This document shows, piece by piece, positions 9,290 to 17,986 of a DNA stretch of 64,000 nucleotides. Positions within the stretch are counted from its first letter, which is position 1, and each line of letters opens with the position of its first letter. Source of the DNA: Bradyrhizobium sp. ORS 278 (GTDB lineage: Bacteria > Pseudomonadota > Alphaproteobacteria > Rhizobiales > Xanthobacteraceae); NCBI RefSeq assembly GCF_000026145.1, contig NC_009445.1, positions 6,230,501-6,294,500 of the forward strand, in the 5' to 3' direction. The notes beneath the pieces were generated by a model. It was given only the letters and a program-made list of their open reading frames with translations, was not told the DNA's origin and did not search any database. The position numbers and the translations under genes were made by a program.

Positions 9290-9742
9290 CTATGCGATGC
9301 TGCCGATCCGGGGAAGGTCGATCGGATGACCCAGCGTCTGCTCCACCAGATCGAACGTGTCGATGAGGATACGCAGCCGCGCGAGTTTTCCGGCGCGAAA
9401 TTGCATGAACTGGGCAAGACGCGCTGTGATCGGCTTTTCAGAGTCCTGCGTCGTCATCGCGCAGCGGACCATCGTGGCTGCAGCGCTTTCGTCCAGCATC
9501 AGCGTCTCGCGCTCAAGCTTGCGAATGTGGACGTTGTTCGCGATTTGCCTGACGGTGTCGAGCACAGCCTCCTTGCCGAGACGGGCTCCGAGAAAAGGAA
9601 ACATATCAATCGGACCGTAGATGGCCCAATCGATGTCGTCGTCGAGTATCTCGGCGAGCGCGTCGAATTGGCGATCGTTGATCGCGCGATGCAATGCACG
9701 CGACAGACGCCAGAGGCTGTGCTCCGTCATCTTGCTCATCAT
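9290..9742 (-). CDS. Nuclear transport factor 2 / SnoaL-like protein
   Basis: A 150-residue cone-shaped alpha+beta domain protein of the NTF2-like superfamily. Landmarks are the N-terminal helices (LSRALHRAINDRQFDALAEIL), then DDDIDWAIYGPIDMFPFLG, and the C-terminal FRAGKLARLRILIDTFDLVEQ. It is clearly a paralogue of the gene at 10316-10762: GPIDMFPFLGxRxGKEAV against APIDIFPHLGRRQGKAAV, and DTFDLVEQ against DTFDLVQQ. NTF2-like proteins include isomerases, cyclases and stress-response proteins; the ligand here is unknown. Starts at 9739 or 9730 are also possible. Confidence 0.8.
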   Translation of the reverse strand: MMSKMTEHSLWRLSRALHRAINDRQFDALAEILDDDIDWAIYGPIDMFPFLGARLGKEAVLDTVRQIANNVHIRKLERETLMLDESAAATMVRCAMTTQDSEKPITARLAQFMQFRAGKLARLRILIDTFDLVEQTLGHPIDLPRIGSIA

Positions 9743-9926
9743 CCTGATCTGGCTTGCAGGGCGGCGCTCCGGACGCCGGGCGAATCGTCAATGACGTTCC
9801 GCAGTGCGCCTAGTCCAACTCTCTGGCTGCTACCCCTCCATACGCGAATGATTGGCACGCGCAACGGTTGTTTTTGCATTGCACAAATGCAGAGCGCCCC
9901 GGCGCGACGCGACAGATTCACGCCTG

Positions 9927-10193
9927 CTAACGGCGTTCATACGGCATTCGCTGCCGGGCAATGGCCACCTCGTGGTCGCGAAACGCCGCCATGCCGAACA
10001 GAGTTGCGCCAGCGATCCCGCCAACCAGGGCTCCCAGAGGCATGAAAGTGAAAAATACGAGCATGCCGGCGTAGCCTTCAAATTCGCTCGTATTGAACAG
10101 CTCGATCCAGGCGAGTCCGAGCCCGATTCCAATCGTCGCGCCGCCAACGACGCCCATCACCAGTCCGGCAATCGCCAGAAATGCTATTCTCAT
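9927..10193 (-). CDS. Small membrane protein, two hydrophobic helices
   Basis: From the ATG at 10193 the protein is 88 residues, MRIAFLAIAGLVMGVVGGAT onward, with a glycine-rich first hydrophobic helix (about residues 3-27) and a second (about 42-70), then a basic tail ending PYERR. A TTG 19 codons upstream would add a soluble extension. It lies between two NTF2-like paralogues on the same strand. Family not recognised. Confidence 0.6.
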   Translation of the reverse strand: MRIAFLAIAGLVMGVVGGATIGIGLGLAWIELFNTSEFEGYAGMLVFFTFMPLGALVGGIAGATLFGMAAFRDHEVAIARQRMPYERR

Positions 10194-10315
10194 GCCCCAT
10201 GCCCCGTATCTCGCCCGCAAATGGGTTCGGGGCGCATCCGCGAGGTTCAACGCGAAGCCGCTCGTGGTTGGTGACGTTTCCGTGATCGCGCCTCGAATAC
10301 GCTGTTGCAGAAGTT

Positions 10316-10762
10316 TCAGGCGCGGGCGGTCTTGGCGGCGAGCAGTCCGCCGAGATCACATTCCAGCACCTGCTGCACGAGGTCGAACGTGTCCATGATC
10401 TCGCGGATGCGGCTGATCCGGCCATCGCGCAAGGTGTAGAAGGCGGCGAGATCATATTGCACGATCCGCTCATTGTCGCGCTTGCGCAGGAAGACGCGGA
10501 GGTCGGCAGCCACCTGGTCGCCTTCACAGATCAGGGTCACGATCTCATGCCGGATGTCGGCATAGCGGCTTCGTGTGACCTCCCACATCTCGCGCACCGC
10601 GGCCTTGCCCTGCCGCCGACCAAGATGGGGAAAGATGTCGATCGGAGCCGAGGCGAAGTGTTCGATGTCATCGCTGCAATGAGCGAGAACCACATCAAAG
10701 TCTCCGGCGGCATGGGCCTCGAGCAGCTTGCGCACGCGCTGCTTGTTGATGGGCTCGATCAT
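10316..10762 (-). CDS. Nuclear transport factor 2 / SnoaL-like protein
   Basis: A 148-residue NTF2-like protein starting MIEPINKQRVRKLLEAH; GGAG lies about 5-6 bases before this ATG, which decides the start. It shares the block APIDIFPHLGRRQGK and the C-terminal IREIMDTFDLVQQ with the gene at 9290-9742, so the two are a local duplication separated by a membrane-protein gene. No catalytic residues can be assigned from sequence alone. Confidence 0.82.
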   Translation of the reverse strand: MIEPINKQRVRKLLEAHAAGDFDVVLAHCSDDIEHFASAPIDIFPHLGRRQGKAAVREMWEVTRSRYADIRHEIVTLICEGDQVAADLRVFLRKRDNERIVQYDLAAFYTLRDGRISRIREIMDTFDLVQQVLECDLGGLLAAKTARA

Positions 10763-11027
10763 CCTGTCTCCACTGACGGGATTTCCGTGGTTCGCGTTGC
10801 CGTTCTGAAGAAACCGATTAGTGGTCGTCAATCACCTGTCAGAGGGTCTGCAGGGAGAATGCGCCGACACGGTGAACACAAGCTTGGCGGTGGCGGGTAT
10901 ACGCGCGTTTCTCTCGGTAGGTCGCAGGCATCATGAAAAAGGTTCGCGTCGCGCCTGCCGAAGCGGCGGCACGGAACCAGGCTGCGAGCCTGTCGTTAGA
11001 GAGCAAACATCCCTGCGGAGCATGATC

Positions 11028-11258
11028 ATGAAGACCTTGTTTGCCTTGTCCGTCGCCGCCATCGCGCTGCTGTCCACGCAAGCCGCCGAGGCCAAAGGAT
11101 GCATCAAGGGCGCCATCGTCGGCGGTGTCGCCGGCCATTATGCCGGTCACCACGGCGTGCTGGGCGCCGCCGCCGGATGCCTTTACGGCCGTCATCGCGC
11201 CAAGGAGCAGGATCGTCGGGATCAGCAGAGTCAGGTGAACGGCCAGGGCCGGATGTAG
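11028..11258 (+). CDS. Small exported glycine-rich protein
   Basis: The 76-residue product MKTLFALSVAAIALLSTQAA has a signal peptide with likely cleavage after AEA. It then has a short glycine/histidine-rich segment (KGAIVGGVAGHYAGHHG) with two cysteines, and a charged C-terminus. The Gly-x3-Gly spacing resembles glycine-zipper domains of small cell-envelope proteins. GGAG about 7 bases upstream favours this ATG over one two codons earlier. Function unknown. Confidence 0.7.
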   Translation: MKTLFALSVAAIALLSTQAAEAKGCIKGAIVGGVAGHYAGHHGVLGAAAGCLYGRHRAKEQDRRDQQSQVNGQGRM

Positions 11259-11373
11259 TCAACGATACGTGACGTCTGGCAAGCGTGATGCGAGTCACGG
11301 TGGCTGCGGCGCCAGTCGGCGACAAGGAAGCGGTCAGGCCCTCGACGAGGGCCCTCCGCACCGGATCCTCGCA

Positions 11374-11781
11374 ATGCTCGCCGCATCGTCTCCTAGCCCG
11401 TCTGCTCCCAGTTCAGCGACGCCCAGATCGCCCGTTCTCAATCTGCTCGAAGGCATGGTGCTCACCGCCCTGTTCCAGGCGATTCCAACCTACGCCGGAG
11501 CCGCTCTGATCCTCAAGCTCGCGCATAGCACCGCGTTGCGGCCCGGCATCATCGGCTTCATCGCGACCGCCACGATCGTCCACATCTTGATGACCTCGGC
11601 CGCCGGCCCGCGCTATCCGCGCATCCTCAAGCAGTCCTATGCGGCAGAGTTCTACGATCCGACGCTCGCCCTCGCCGACAAGGTGCTGCGCTGGCGGACC
11701 CGGTCGGAAGGTTCGCTGCAACTGCTGGGATCGACCGTGATGCTGGCGCTGCTGTCGGTCGGCGTGCTCGCGATGGGGTAG
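11374..11781 (+). CDS. Hypothetical membrane protein
   Basis: From the ATG at 11374 the product is about 135 residues. A Ser/Pro-rich N-terminus is followed by hydrophobic helices (about residues 25-45, 52-72 and 113-133), with a polar stretch LKQSYAAEFYDPTLALADKVLRWR between them. The start is uncertain: the frame is open for 35 codons upstream and no clear ribosome-binding site decides. No family was recognised. Confidence 0.55.
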   Translation: MLAASSPSPSAPSSATPRSPVLNLLEGMVLTALFQAIPTYAGAALILKLAHSTALRPGIIGFIATATIVHILMTSAAGPRYPRILKQSYAAEFYDPTLALADKVLRWRTRSEGSLQLLGSTVMLALLSVGVLAMG

Positions 11782-11796
11782 CTCGGTCCCCGCCGT

Positions 11797-11979
11797 TCAT
11801 ATCGTCAGACGCAACGCCAGCGGTCCATCCTTGGCTGCCAGTCGCGACCATCCCGGCTTGCGGCCGTGCATCAGCTTGGCGAGGACCCGTCCCGAGACCA
11901 AGATATCGCCGATCTGCCCTGCCTCCGACGGATGCCACTCAACGCTGATCTCAGCGGCTGAAGCTGGCGGAAAGAACAT
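11797..11979 (-). CDS. Small hypothetical ORF, possibly a gene remnant
   Basis: A 60-codon minus-strand frame (MFFPPASAAEISVEWHPSEA...) with protein-like composition. It is open for a dozen more codons upstream without a better start before a TGA. It ends 15 bases from the convergent membrane-protein gene. No ribosome-binding site or family was recognised. It could be the C-terminal remnant of a lost gene. Confidence 0.35.
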   Translation of the reverse strand: MFFPPASAAEISVEWHPSEAGQIGDILVSGRVLAKLMHGRKPGWSRLAAKDGPLALRLTI

Positions 11980-12133
11980 GACGGCCGCGTCGACGCTCTT
12001 GGCGAGATGACGACGTCACCGTCAGCCTTGCACGGCTGGCTCGCTTCCGCCACAACATCCGTTGGAGACGCCAAGCACGACAAGTCAAGAACAGCAAGCC
12101 AAGAACAACAACAAGAGCCTCAGCCTGCCCTTC

Positions 12134-13363
12134 ATGTTCAATGCCATTGAACGGCCGCCCGGCCATCCACCTTCCGCAGCCCGACTGGCCGGCGATTTCG
12201 GTCCGCTCTACGCCGCGCACGGCTTCATCGGCTGGCTGTTCGCGATCACCGGTCCGGTCGCGATCGTTTTGTCGGTCGGCGCCAATGGCGGGCTCTCGCG
12301 GGCCGAGATCGCGTCGTGGATCTTCGGCGTGTTCTTCATCAACGGTCTGATCACGCTCCTGCTGTCCTGGCGTTATCGCGAACCGCTCGTGCTGTTCTGG
12401 ACCATCCCCGGCACGGTGCTGGTCGGCCAATCGCTGACTCATCTCAGCTTCGCGCAGGTGGTCGGCGCATTCTACGGCACCGCGCTGTTGATGTTCATAC
12501 TCGGGCTCTCCGGGTGGGTGAAGCGCGCGATGCAATTGGTGCCGATGCCGATCGTCATGGGAATGGTCGCCGGCGTCTTCCTGCGCTTCGGCCTCGACCT
12601 GGTGCGCTCCGTGCTCGGCGAATTCGCCATCGCCGGTCCCATGGTCATGGTCTGGCTGATACTCACCGCGCTGCCTTCGCTCGGCCGGCGTTGTCCGCCC
12701 ATCATCGGCGCGCTCGTGATCGGGACCGTCGCGGCGATCCTGCTCGGCAAATATGACCACAGCGCCTCACTGCAGCTTGCGTTGATCCATCCAGTCGTTC
12801 CGACGCCGTCCTGGTCGCTCCCCGCCATGATCGAGCTGATCGTTCCGCTCGCGGTCACCGTGCTCGTGGTGCAGAACGGCCAGGGCTTTGCGGTGCTGAG
12901 CGCCGCGGGCCATAAGCCGCCTGTCAATCTCGTCACGGTCGCCTGCGGCATCGGCTCGGCACTGGCCGCCATCGTCGGTGGCGTCTCGACCTGTCTCACC
13001 GGCCCGACCAATGCCATCGTCGTCTCCGGCGGCGAGCCTGATCGTCATTATACCGCTGCGATGATGGTCGGCGTTCTGGCGCTCGGCTTCGGCCTGCTGG
13101 CCCCCACTTTCACGACACTGCTGCTGATCGCGCCGAAGGCGCTGATCACCGCGCTGGCGGGCCTCGCCATGCTGCGCGTGCTACAGACGGCGTTCGTGAC
13201 CGCGTTCAAGACGAACTTCTCGCTCGGCGCCCTCGTCGCCTTTCTCGTCACCGTGGCCGACGGACCGCTGCTCAACATCGGCGCGGCGTTCTGGGGACTC
13301 GTCGCGGGCTTCGCGATCTCCTGGATGCTGGAGCGTGCGGATTTCACGGCGGCGGGCGCGTAG
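12134..13363 (+). CDS. Benzoate/H+ symporter, BenE family
   Basis: An integral membrane transporter of about 409 residues with 11-12 hydrophobic helices. It carries features of the BenE family of benzoate (aromatic acid) proton symporters: GPVAIVLSVGANGGLS near the first helix, PMPIVMGMVAGVFLRFG, the conserved VVQNGQGFAVL, and GGVSTCLTGPTNAIV. The substrate is inferred from the family only; no benzoate-degradation gene is adjacent. The start is uncertain: the ATG at 12134 is used, but an in-frame TTG at 12062 would give 24 more residues. Neither has a convincing ribosome-binding site. Confidence 0.85.
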   Translation: MFNAIERPPGHPPSAARLAGDFGPLYAAHGFIGWLFAITGPVAIVLSVGANGGLSRAEIASWIFGVFFINGLITLLLSWRYREPLVLFWTIPGTVLVGQSLTHLSFAQVVGAFYGTALLMFILGLSGWVKRAMQLVPMPIVMGMVAGVFLRFGLDLVRSVLGEFAIAGPMVMVWLILTALPSLGRRCPPIIGALVIGTVAAILLGKYDHSASLQLALIHPVVPTPSWSLPAMIELIVPLAVTVLVVQNGQGFAVLSAAGHKPPVNLVTVACGIGSALAAIVGGVSTCLTGPTNAIVVSGGEPDRHYTAAMMVGVLALGFGLLAPTFTTLLLIAPKALITALAGLAMLRVLQTAFVTAFKTNFSLGALVAFLVTVADGPLLNIGAAFWGLVAGFAISWMLERADFTAAGA

Positions 13364-13424
13364 CGGAATTTCGCAGCGCACCACGCTGCGTTGTCGCGAT
13401 CGCGCCTCGAGAGGCAAAGCCCTA

Positions 13425-13452
13425 TTGCAGCGCCGGTGGATCGCGCTACACT
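13425..13452 (+). promoter_or_regulatory. Sigma-70-like promoter of the ABC importer operon
   Basis: TTGCAG (13425-13430) and TACACT (13447-13452) are spaced by 16 bases, 48 bases before the start of the solute-binding protein gene. Its Shine-Dalgarno GGGGAGG is at about 13487-13493. Confidence 0.45.
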
Positions 13453-13499
13453 TCCCGACCAAACAACAATGATCTCAAGAATGTTTTGGGGAGGATTGA

Positions 13500-14819
13500 A
13501 TGACCGCGATCACGCGCCGCAACATGCTTGCGGGCACGGCAGCAGCGGGCGCGCTGGCGCTCACCGGCCAGCCCGCCCGGTCGGAGCCGCAGTGGAAGAA
13601 ATATGCCGGCACCAAGCTCGAGGTGATCCTGGCAAAGGGGCCGCGCGGCGACAATCTGCAGAAGAACATCAAGGAATTCACCGCGCTGACCGGCATCGAG
13701 GTGGAGTCCGAGCAGATCCCCGAGCAGCAGCAGCGCCAGAAGGTGGTGATCGAGCTGTCGTCGGGCAAGCCGAGCTTCGACGTGGTTCACTTGAGCTATC
13801 ACGTGCAGAAGCGGCAGTTCGAGAAGGCCGGCTGGCTCGCCGACATCACCGACATGATGAAGGATCCGAATCTCACGGCCCCTGACCTCGTTCCCAGCGA
13901 TTTCTCCGCCGCCGGCTTGACTTACGCCAGCAACGACAAGGGCCGCATGTTCTCGCTGCCATGGTCGGTCGACTACTTCATCCTCTACTATAACAAGGAG
14001 CTGTTCGCGAAGAAGGGCGTCGAGGTGCCGAAGACGCTCGACGAGATGGTCACGGCCGCGCAGAAACTGACCGATGCCAAGGACGGCACCTTCGGCTTCG
14101 TCGGCCGCGGCCTGCGCAACGCCAACATGACCCTGTGGACGAACTTTTTCCTCAACTATGGCGGCGAATTCCTCGACGCCAAGGGCAACATCCTCACCGA
14201 CGGCCCCGAGGCCATCGAGGCCACCAAGCTCTATCAGAAGCTCCTGACCACCTGCGCGCCTCCCGGCGTCGCCGGGTTCAACTGGATGGAGTCGATGGCC
14301 TCGTTCACGCAAGGCCGCTCGGCGATGTGGATCGACGGCGTCGGCTGGGCGCCGCCGCTGGAGGATCCCAATGCCTCGCGCGTGGTCGGCAAGGTCGGCT
14401 ACACCGTGGTGCCGGCAGGTCCCAAGGGCCAGTACTCGGCGACCTATGGCGACGGCATCGGCATTGCGGCGGCGAGCAAGAACAAGGAGGCGGCTTGGCT
14501 GCTCTGCCAGTGGCTGGTGTCGAAGCCGCAGGGCGCCCGGCTGGTGCAGGCCGGCGGCGGCGTGCCGTTCCGCAACTCGGTGCTCAACGATGCCGAGATC
14601 CAGGGCGGCGTGAAGATGCCGAAGGAATGGCTGCAGTCGGCGATCGACTCCGGCAAGATCAGCAAGCTCGGCCTGCCCGTGATCATCCCGGTCGCCGAAT
14701 TCCGCGACATCGTCGGCGCGGCGCTCACCGCGACGCTGTCGGGCGCCGATCCCGCCACCGAGCTGAAGAAGGCGCACGAGCAGTTCCGCCCGATCCTGGA
14801 GCGCAGCGAGAAAGCGTGA
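13500..14819 (+). CDS. ABC transporter solute-binding protein (UgpB/carbohydrate type)
   Basis: A 439-residue periplasmic family-1 solute-binding protein. The N-terminus has a Tat-like signal (TRRNMLAGTAAAGALAL, Arg6-Arg7), with cleavage near ARS-EPQ. The mature protein has the fold pattern of UgpB/MalE-like receptors (ELSSGKPSFDVVHLSY; SVDYFILYYNKELFAKKGVEVPKTLDEM). A strong GGGGAGG lies 6 bases before the ATG. The stop overlaps the next permease start (GTGA). The ligand is a sugar or sugar-phosphate by family inference only. Confidence 0.92.
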   Translation: MTAITRRNMLAGTAAAGALALTGQPARSEPQWKKYAGTKLEVILAKGPRGDNLQKNIKEFTALTGIEVESEQIPEQQQRQKVVIELSSGKPSFDVVHLSYHVQKRQFEKAGWLADITDMMKDPNLTAPDLVPSDFSAAGLTYASNDKGRMFSLPWSVDYFILYYNKELFAKKGVEVPKTLDEMVTAAQKLTDAKDGTFGFVGRGLRNANMTLWTNFFLNYGGEFLDAKGNILTDGPEAIEATKLYQKLLTTCAPPGVAGFNWMESMASFTQGRSAMWIDGVGWAPPLEDPNASRVVGKVGYTVVPAGPKGQYSATYGDGIGIAAASKNKEAAWLLCQWLVSKPQGARLVQAGGGVPFRNSVLNDAEIQGGVKMPKEWLQSAIDSGKISKLGLPVIIPVAEFRDIVGAALTATLSGADPATELKKAHEQFRPILERSEKA

Positions 14820-15751
14820 GCACGATCGTCGAACAGGCGGGCGCGGCAGCGGAAGCTGCTGCGCCGGAGCGCGCCTTACGGCCGCCGTCCTACTGGCCTT
14901 TCGTGGTGCCGGCGCTCGTGACGGTGCTCGCAGTGATCATCTTCCCCTGGCTGTTCACGATCTGGATGAGCTTCCAGGAGTGGAAGGTCGGCTCGCCCAC
15001 GACGTTTGTCGGACTGGCAAACTATCTGCGCTTGCCCACCGACCCCCGCTTCGTCGAGGCGGTCGGACACACGCTGTCCTACACCGCGCTGTCCGTCCTG
15101 CTGCCGCTGGTGCTTGGCACCTTTGCCGCGGTGCTGTTCCACGCGCGGTTTCCGGGACGTGGTCTGCTGCGCGCGCTGTTCATCATGCCGATGATGGCGA
15201 CGCCGGTGGCGATCGCCCTGGTGTGGACGATGATGTTCCACCCTCAACTCGGCATTCTGAACTATCTGCTGTCGCTGGTCGGCCTGCCACCGCAGCTCTG
15301 GGTATTTCACCCGGGTACGGTGATCCCGTCGCTGGTGCTGGTCGAGACCTGGCAATGGACGCCGCTGGTCATGCTGATCGTGCTCGGCGGCATCGCCTCG
15401 CTGCCGACCGAGCCCTATGAGAGCGCGCAGATCGACGGCGCCTCGACCTGGCAGATGTTCCGCTACATCACGCTGCCGCTGATCATGCCGTTTCTGTTCA
15501 TCGCCGCAATGATCCGCGCCATCGACGCGATCAAGAGCTTCGACATCATCTTCGCCATCACCCAAGGCGGACCGGGCTCGGCGTCCGAGACCATCAACCT
15601 CTATCTCTACAGCGTCGCCTTCGTCTATTACGATCTCGGCTATGCCTCGGCGATCGCGGTGGTGTTCTTCGTCCTGATCATCGCGCTCACCGCCCTGCTC
15701 CTGGTGCTGCGCCGGCGCGCGCAGTGGACTGCGCTGGGGAACGAGGCATGA
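14816..15751 (+). CDS. ABC transporter permease, UgpA/MalF type
   Basis: From the GTG that overlaps the preceding stop, the protein is 311 residues with six hydrophobic segments. The EAA loop, ESAQIDGASTWQMFRYITLPLI, contacts the ATPase. The first helix follows a Pro-rich cytoplasmic leader. It is translationally coupled to the binding protein and to the second permease (ATGA overlap). It forms half of the heterodimeric membrane channel. Confidence 0.93.
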   Translation: MSTIVEQAGAAAEAAAPERALRPPSYWPFVVPALVTVLAVIIFPWLFTIWMSFQEWKVGSPTTFVGLANYLRLPTDPRFVEAVGHTLSYTALSVLLPLVLGTFAAVLFHARFPGRGLLRALFIMPMMATPVAIALVWTMMFHPQLGILNYLLSLVGLPPQLWVFHPGTVIPSLVLVETWQWTPLVMLIVLGGIASLPTEPYESAQIDGASTWQMFRYITLPLIMPFLFIAAMIRAIDAIKSFDIIFAITQGGPGSASETINLYLYSVAFVYYDLGYASAIAVVFFVLIIALTALLLVLRRRAQWTALGNEA

Positions 15752-16572
15752 CCGTCAACACCATCCTCGGCCGGCTCGGCTTGGCGATCGGCGTCTTCCT
15801 GATCGTCTCGCCTGCGATCCTGTTCTTCCTCTGGATGATCTCGCTGTCGGTGAAGTTCGAGGTCGACAACGCCGCCTATCCGCCGGTGTTCTGGCCCGAG
15901 CATTTCGCCTGGAAGAACTACACCGACGTGCTGTCGTCGAACCGCTTCTTCACCTACTTCAAGAACAGCCTGCTGGTGACGGGCGGAGCGACGGCACTGG
16001 CGATGCTGGTCGGCGTCCCCGCCGGCTACGGCATCGCCCGCATGGCCGCGCACAAATCGGCGATCGTGATCCTGATCGCGCGCATCACGCCGGGCCTGTC
16101 CTACCTGATCCCGCTGTTCCTGCTGTTCCAGTGGCTCGGCCTGCTTGGTACGCTGTGGCCGCAGATCATCATCCATCTGGTGGTCACCGTGCCGATCGTG
16201 ATCTGGATCATGATCGGATATTTCGAGACCACGCCGATCGAGCTCGAGGAGGCCGCGCGGATCGACGGCGCCACGCGCTGGCAGGTTTTCCGCCATGTGG
16301 CATTGCCGGTGGCCAAACCCGGGCTCGCCGTCGCCTTCATCCTCGCGGTGATCTTCTCGTGGAATAATTTCGTGTTCGGCATCGTGCTCGCGGGACGCGA
16401 GACACGCACCTTGCCGGTCGCTGTCTACAACATGATCTCGTTCGATCAGCTGAGCTGGGGCCCGCTCGCGGCTGCCGCGCTGATCGTGACGCTACCGGTG
16501 CTGCTGCTCACAGTCACAGCGCAGCGGCAGATCGTGGCAGGACTCACAGCGGGAGCCGTGAAAGGAGGCTGA
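15748..16572 (+). CDS. ABC transporter permease, UgpE/MalG type
   Basis: A 274-residue inner-membrane permease with six hydrophobic helices. The EAA motif EEAARIDGATRWQVFRHVALP is in the C-terminal half. It starts at the ATG overlapping the previous stop. No ATP-binding subunit follows: the operon ends here and the next gene is a histidine kinase. The importer must therefore borrow an ATPase encoded elsewhere, as MsmK-type systems do. Confidence 0.93.
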   Translation: MTVNTILGRLGLAIGVFLIVSPAILFFLWMISLSVKFEVDNAAYPPVFWPEHFAWKNYTDVLSSNRFFTYFKNSLLVTGGATALAMLVGVPAGYGIARMAAHKSAIVILIARITPGLSYLIPLFLLFQWLGLLGTLWPQIIIHLVVTVPIVIWIMIGYFETTPIELEEAARIDGATRWQVFRHVALPVAKPGLAVAFILAVIFSWNNFVFGIVLAGRETRTLPVAVYNMISFDQLSWGPLAAAALIVTLPVLLLTVTAQRQIVAGLTAGAVKGG

Positions 16573-16885
16573 ATCTGGCAACCCAGCGCGCGTCTTCGCC
16601 GTGATCGTTTCCCTATGTGAAATGCCGGAGCAAAGCTGCGGCAAAATGTCGGGACTGCCTTCGTCAGGCCACGATCTCCCACTTGGTTACCGGAATGGAA
16701 CCGGGATTCGCAGGTCTGCTCGCTCCAAGCTCCGGTCGTTTCTCGCAGGTTCCTGATCGTCTCTGTGCCGGCTTCGTTCCAGCCGAATATATCGCGTACG
16801 CACGATCGACCGGCCGGGATTGGCGCTCCCGTTGGTCTGCCGTGCAAATCTCTCACCGGCTGAACGCCCGACCGACGAAAGCTTC
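16573..16885 (+). other. Intergenic region, no gene seen
   Basis: About 310 bases between the permease and the histidine kinase. Short frames are present but none has a ribosome-binding site or protein-like character. A GGAAC at about 16697 has no matching -10 element at the correct distance. I see no hairpin terminator. Confidence 0.4.
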
Positions 16886-17980
16886 ATGACGTCCGATCGC
16901 GACGCCCCCGCGCCAGACCACATGACGGCCGTGTTGCAGACCGAACTGCTCGACTCGCCGCCCGAGCCGGGGTTCGACCGCGTCACGCGGCTCACGACAC
17001 GGCTGCTGCAGGCGCCGGCTTCGATCATCGCGCTGGTCGATCGCGACCGGCAGTTCTTCAAGAGCTCGGTCGGGCTGTGCGAGCCGTGGGCCTCGCTGCG
17101 CGAGACGCCGCTCAGCCATTCGTTCTGTGAGCATGTCGTATCCTCGGCCGCGCCGCTGGTCGTCAACGACGCCAACCAGCTGCCGCTGGTGCGGAACAGC
17201 CTGTCGACCGCCAGCCTCTGCATCATCGCCTATCTCGGCGTTCCGCTGCGGCTGCCCGGCGGCGAGGTGATCGGCGCGCTCTGCGCGATCGACTACGTGC
17301 CGCGGACCTGGACCGACGACGACATCGCGCAGCTGACCGAGCTCAGCGAGATCGTCATGGACGAGATCGCGCTGCGCACCGAGAACGCGCGGCGACGCCG
17401 AATCGAGCAGCATCAGCGTGTTCTGGTGCATGAACTCAATCATCGCGTGAAGAACACGCTTGCGCTGGTCGACAGCGTGATCGCGCTCAGCATCCGAGCG
17501 GATCCAGGACTCGCCGAGTTCGGCGAGGTTCTGCGAAGCCGCATCGCTGCTCTCACCCGCAGTCACGCGCTGGCGCTGGATCGCGGCCGCGAGGCGATCG
17601 GTCTCGACGAGCTGGTCCGCGCCGAACTGGCGCCGCTGCAATCCGACCGTGTTGCCGTCGTCGGCCCGGCCGTGCAGCTCGCGCCCGGGATTGCGCTCTA
17701 TCTCTCCATGGGCCTGCATGAGCTCGTCACCAATGCGGTGAAGTATGGCGCGTTGTCGACCGGGGCCGGGCGTGTGGCGCTGCAATGGACGCACGCAGAC
17801 GAGCGGCTCAGGCTGTCCTGGCAGGAGAGTGGCGGCCCGCCCGTCACCCCGCCGGCCCGCAACGGTTTCGGCTCGCTGCTCTTTGAGCGCATTCTCGGTG
17901 CGGCGCTGAAGGGCCAGGTGACGCGCGACTTCGCCGCTGACGGACTGAAAGTGACCTTCGATCTGCCGCTGACACCGTGA
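16886..17980 (+). CDS. GAF-domain HWE/HisKA_2 family sensor histidine kinase
   Basis: A 364-residue soluble kinase. The GAF domain (about residues 20-165) includes FFKSSVGL and a conserved GVPLRLPGGEVIGALCAID. The dimerisation/phosphoacceptor motif VHELNHRVKNTLA has His182. The ATP-binding N-box is GLHELVTNAVKYGAL. This atypical domain family feeds general-stress or light/redox pathways in alphaproteobacteria. There is no membrane segment and no adjacent response regulator, so it is an orphan. The start is set at MTSDRDAPAP; an upstream in-frame codon at 16820 is possible. Confidence 0.85.
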   Translation: MTSDRDAPAPDHMTAVLQTELLDSPPEPGFDRVTRLTTRLLQAPASIIALVDRDRQFFKSSVGLCEPWASLRETPLSHSFCEHVVSSAAPLVVNDANQLPLVRNSLSTASLCIIAYLGVPLRLPGGEVIGALCAIDYVPRTWTDDDIAQLTELSEIVMDEIALRTENARRRRIEQHQRVLVHELNHRVKNTLALVDSVIALSIRADPGLAEFGEVLRSRIAALTRSHALALDRGREAIGLDELVRAELAPLQSDRVAVVGPAVQLAPGIALYLSMGLHELVTNAVKYGALSTGAGRVALQWTHADERLRLSWQESGGPPVTPPARNGFGSLLFERILGAALKGQVTRDFAADGLKVTFDLPLTP

Positions 17981-17986
17981 CATCGA

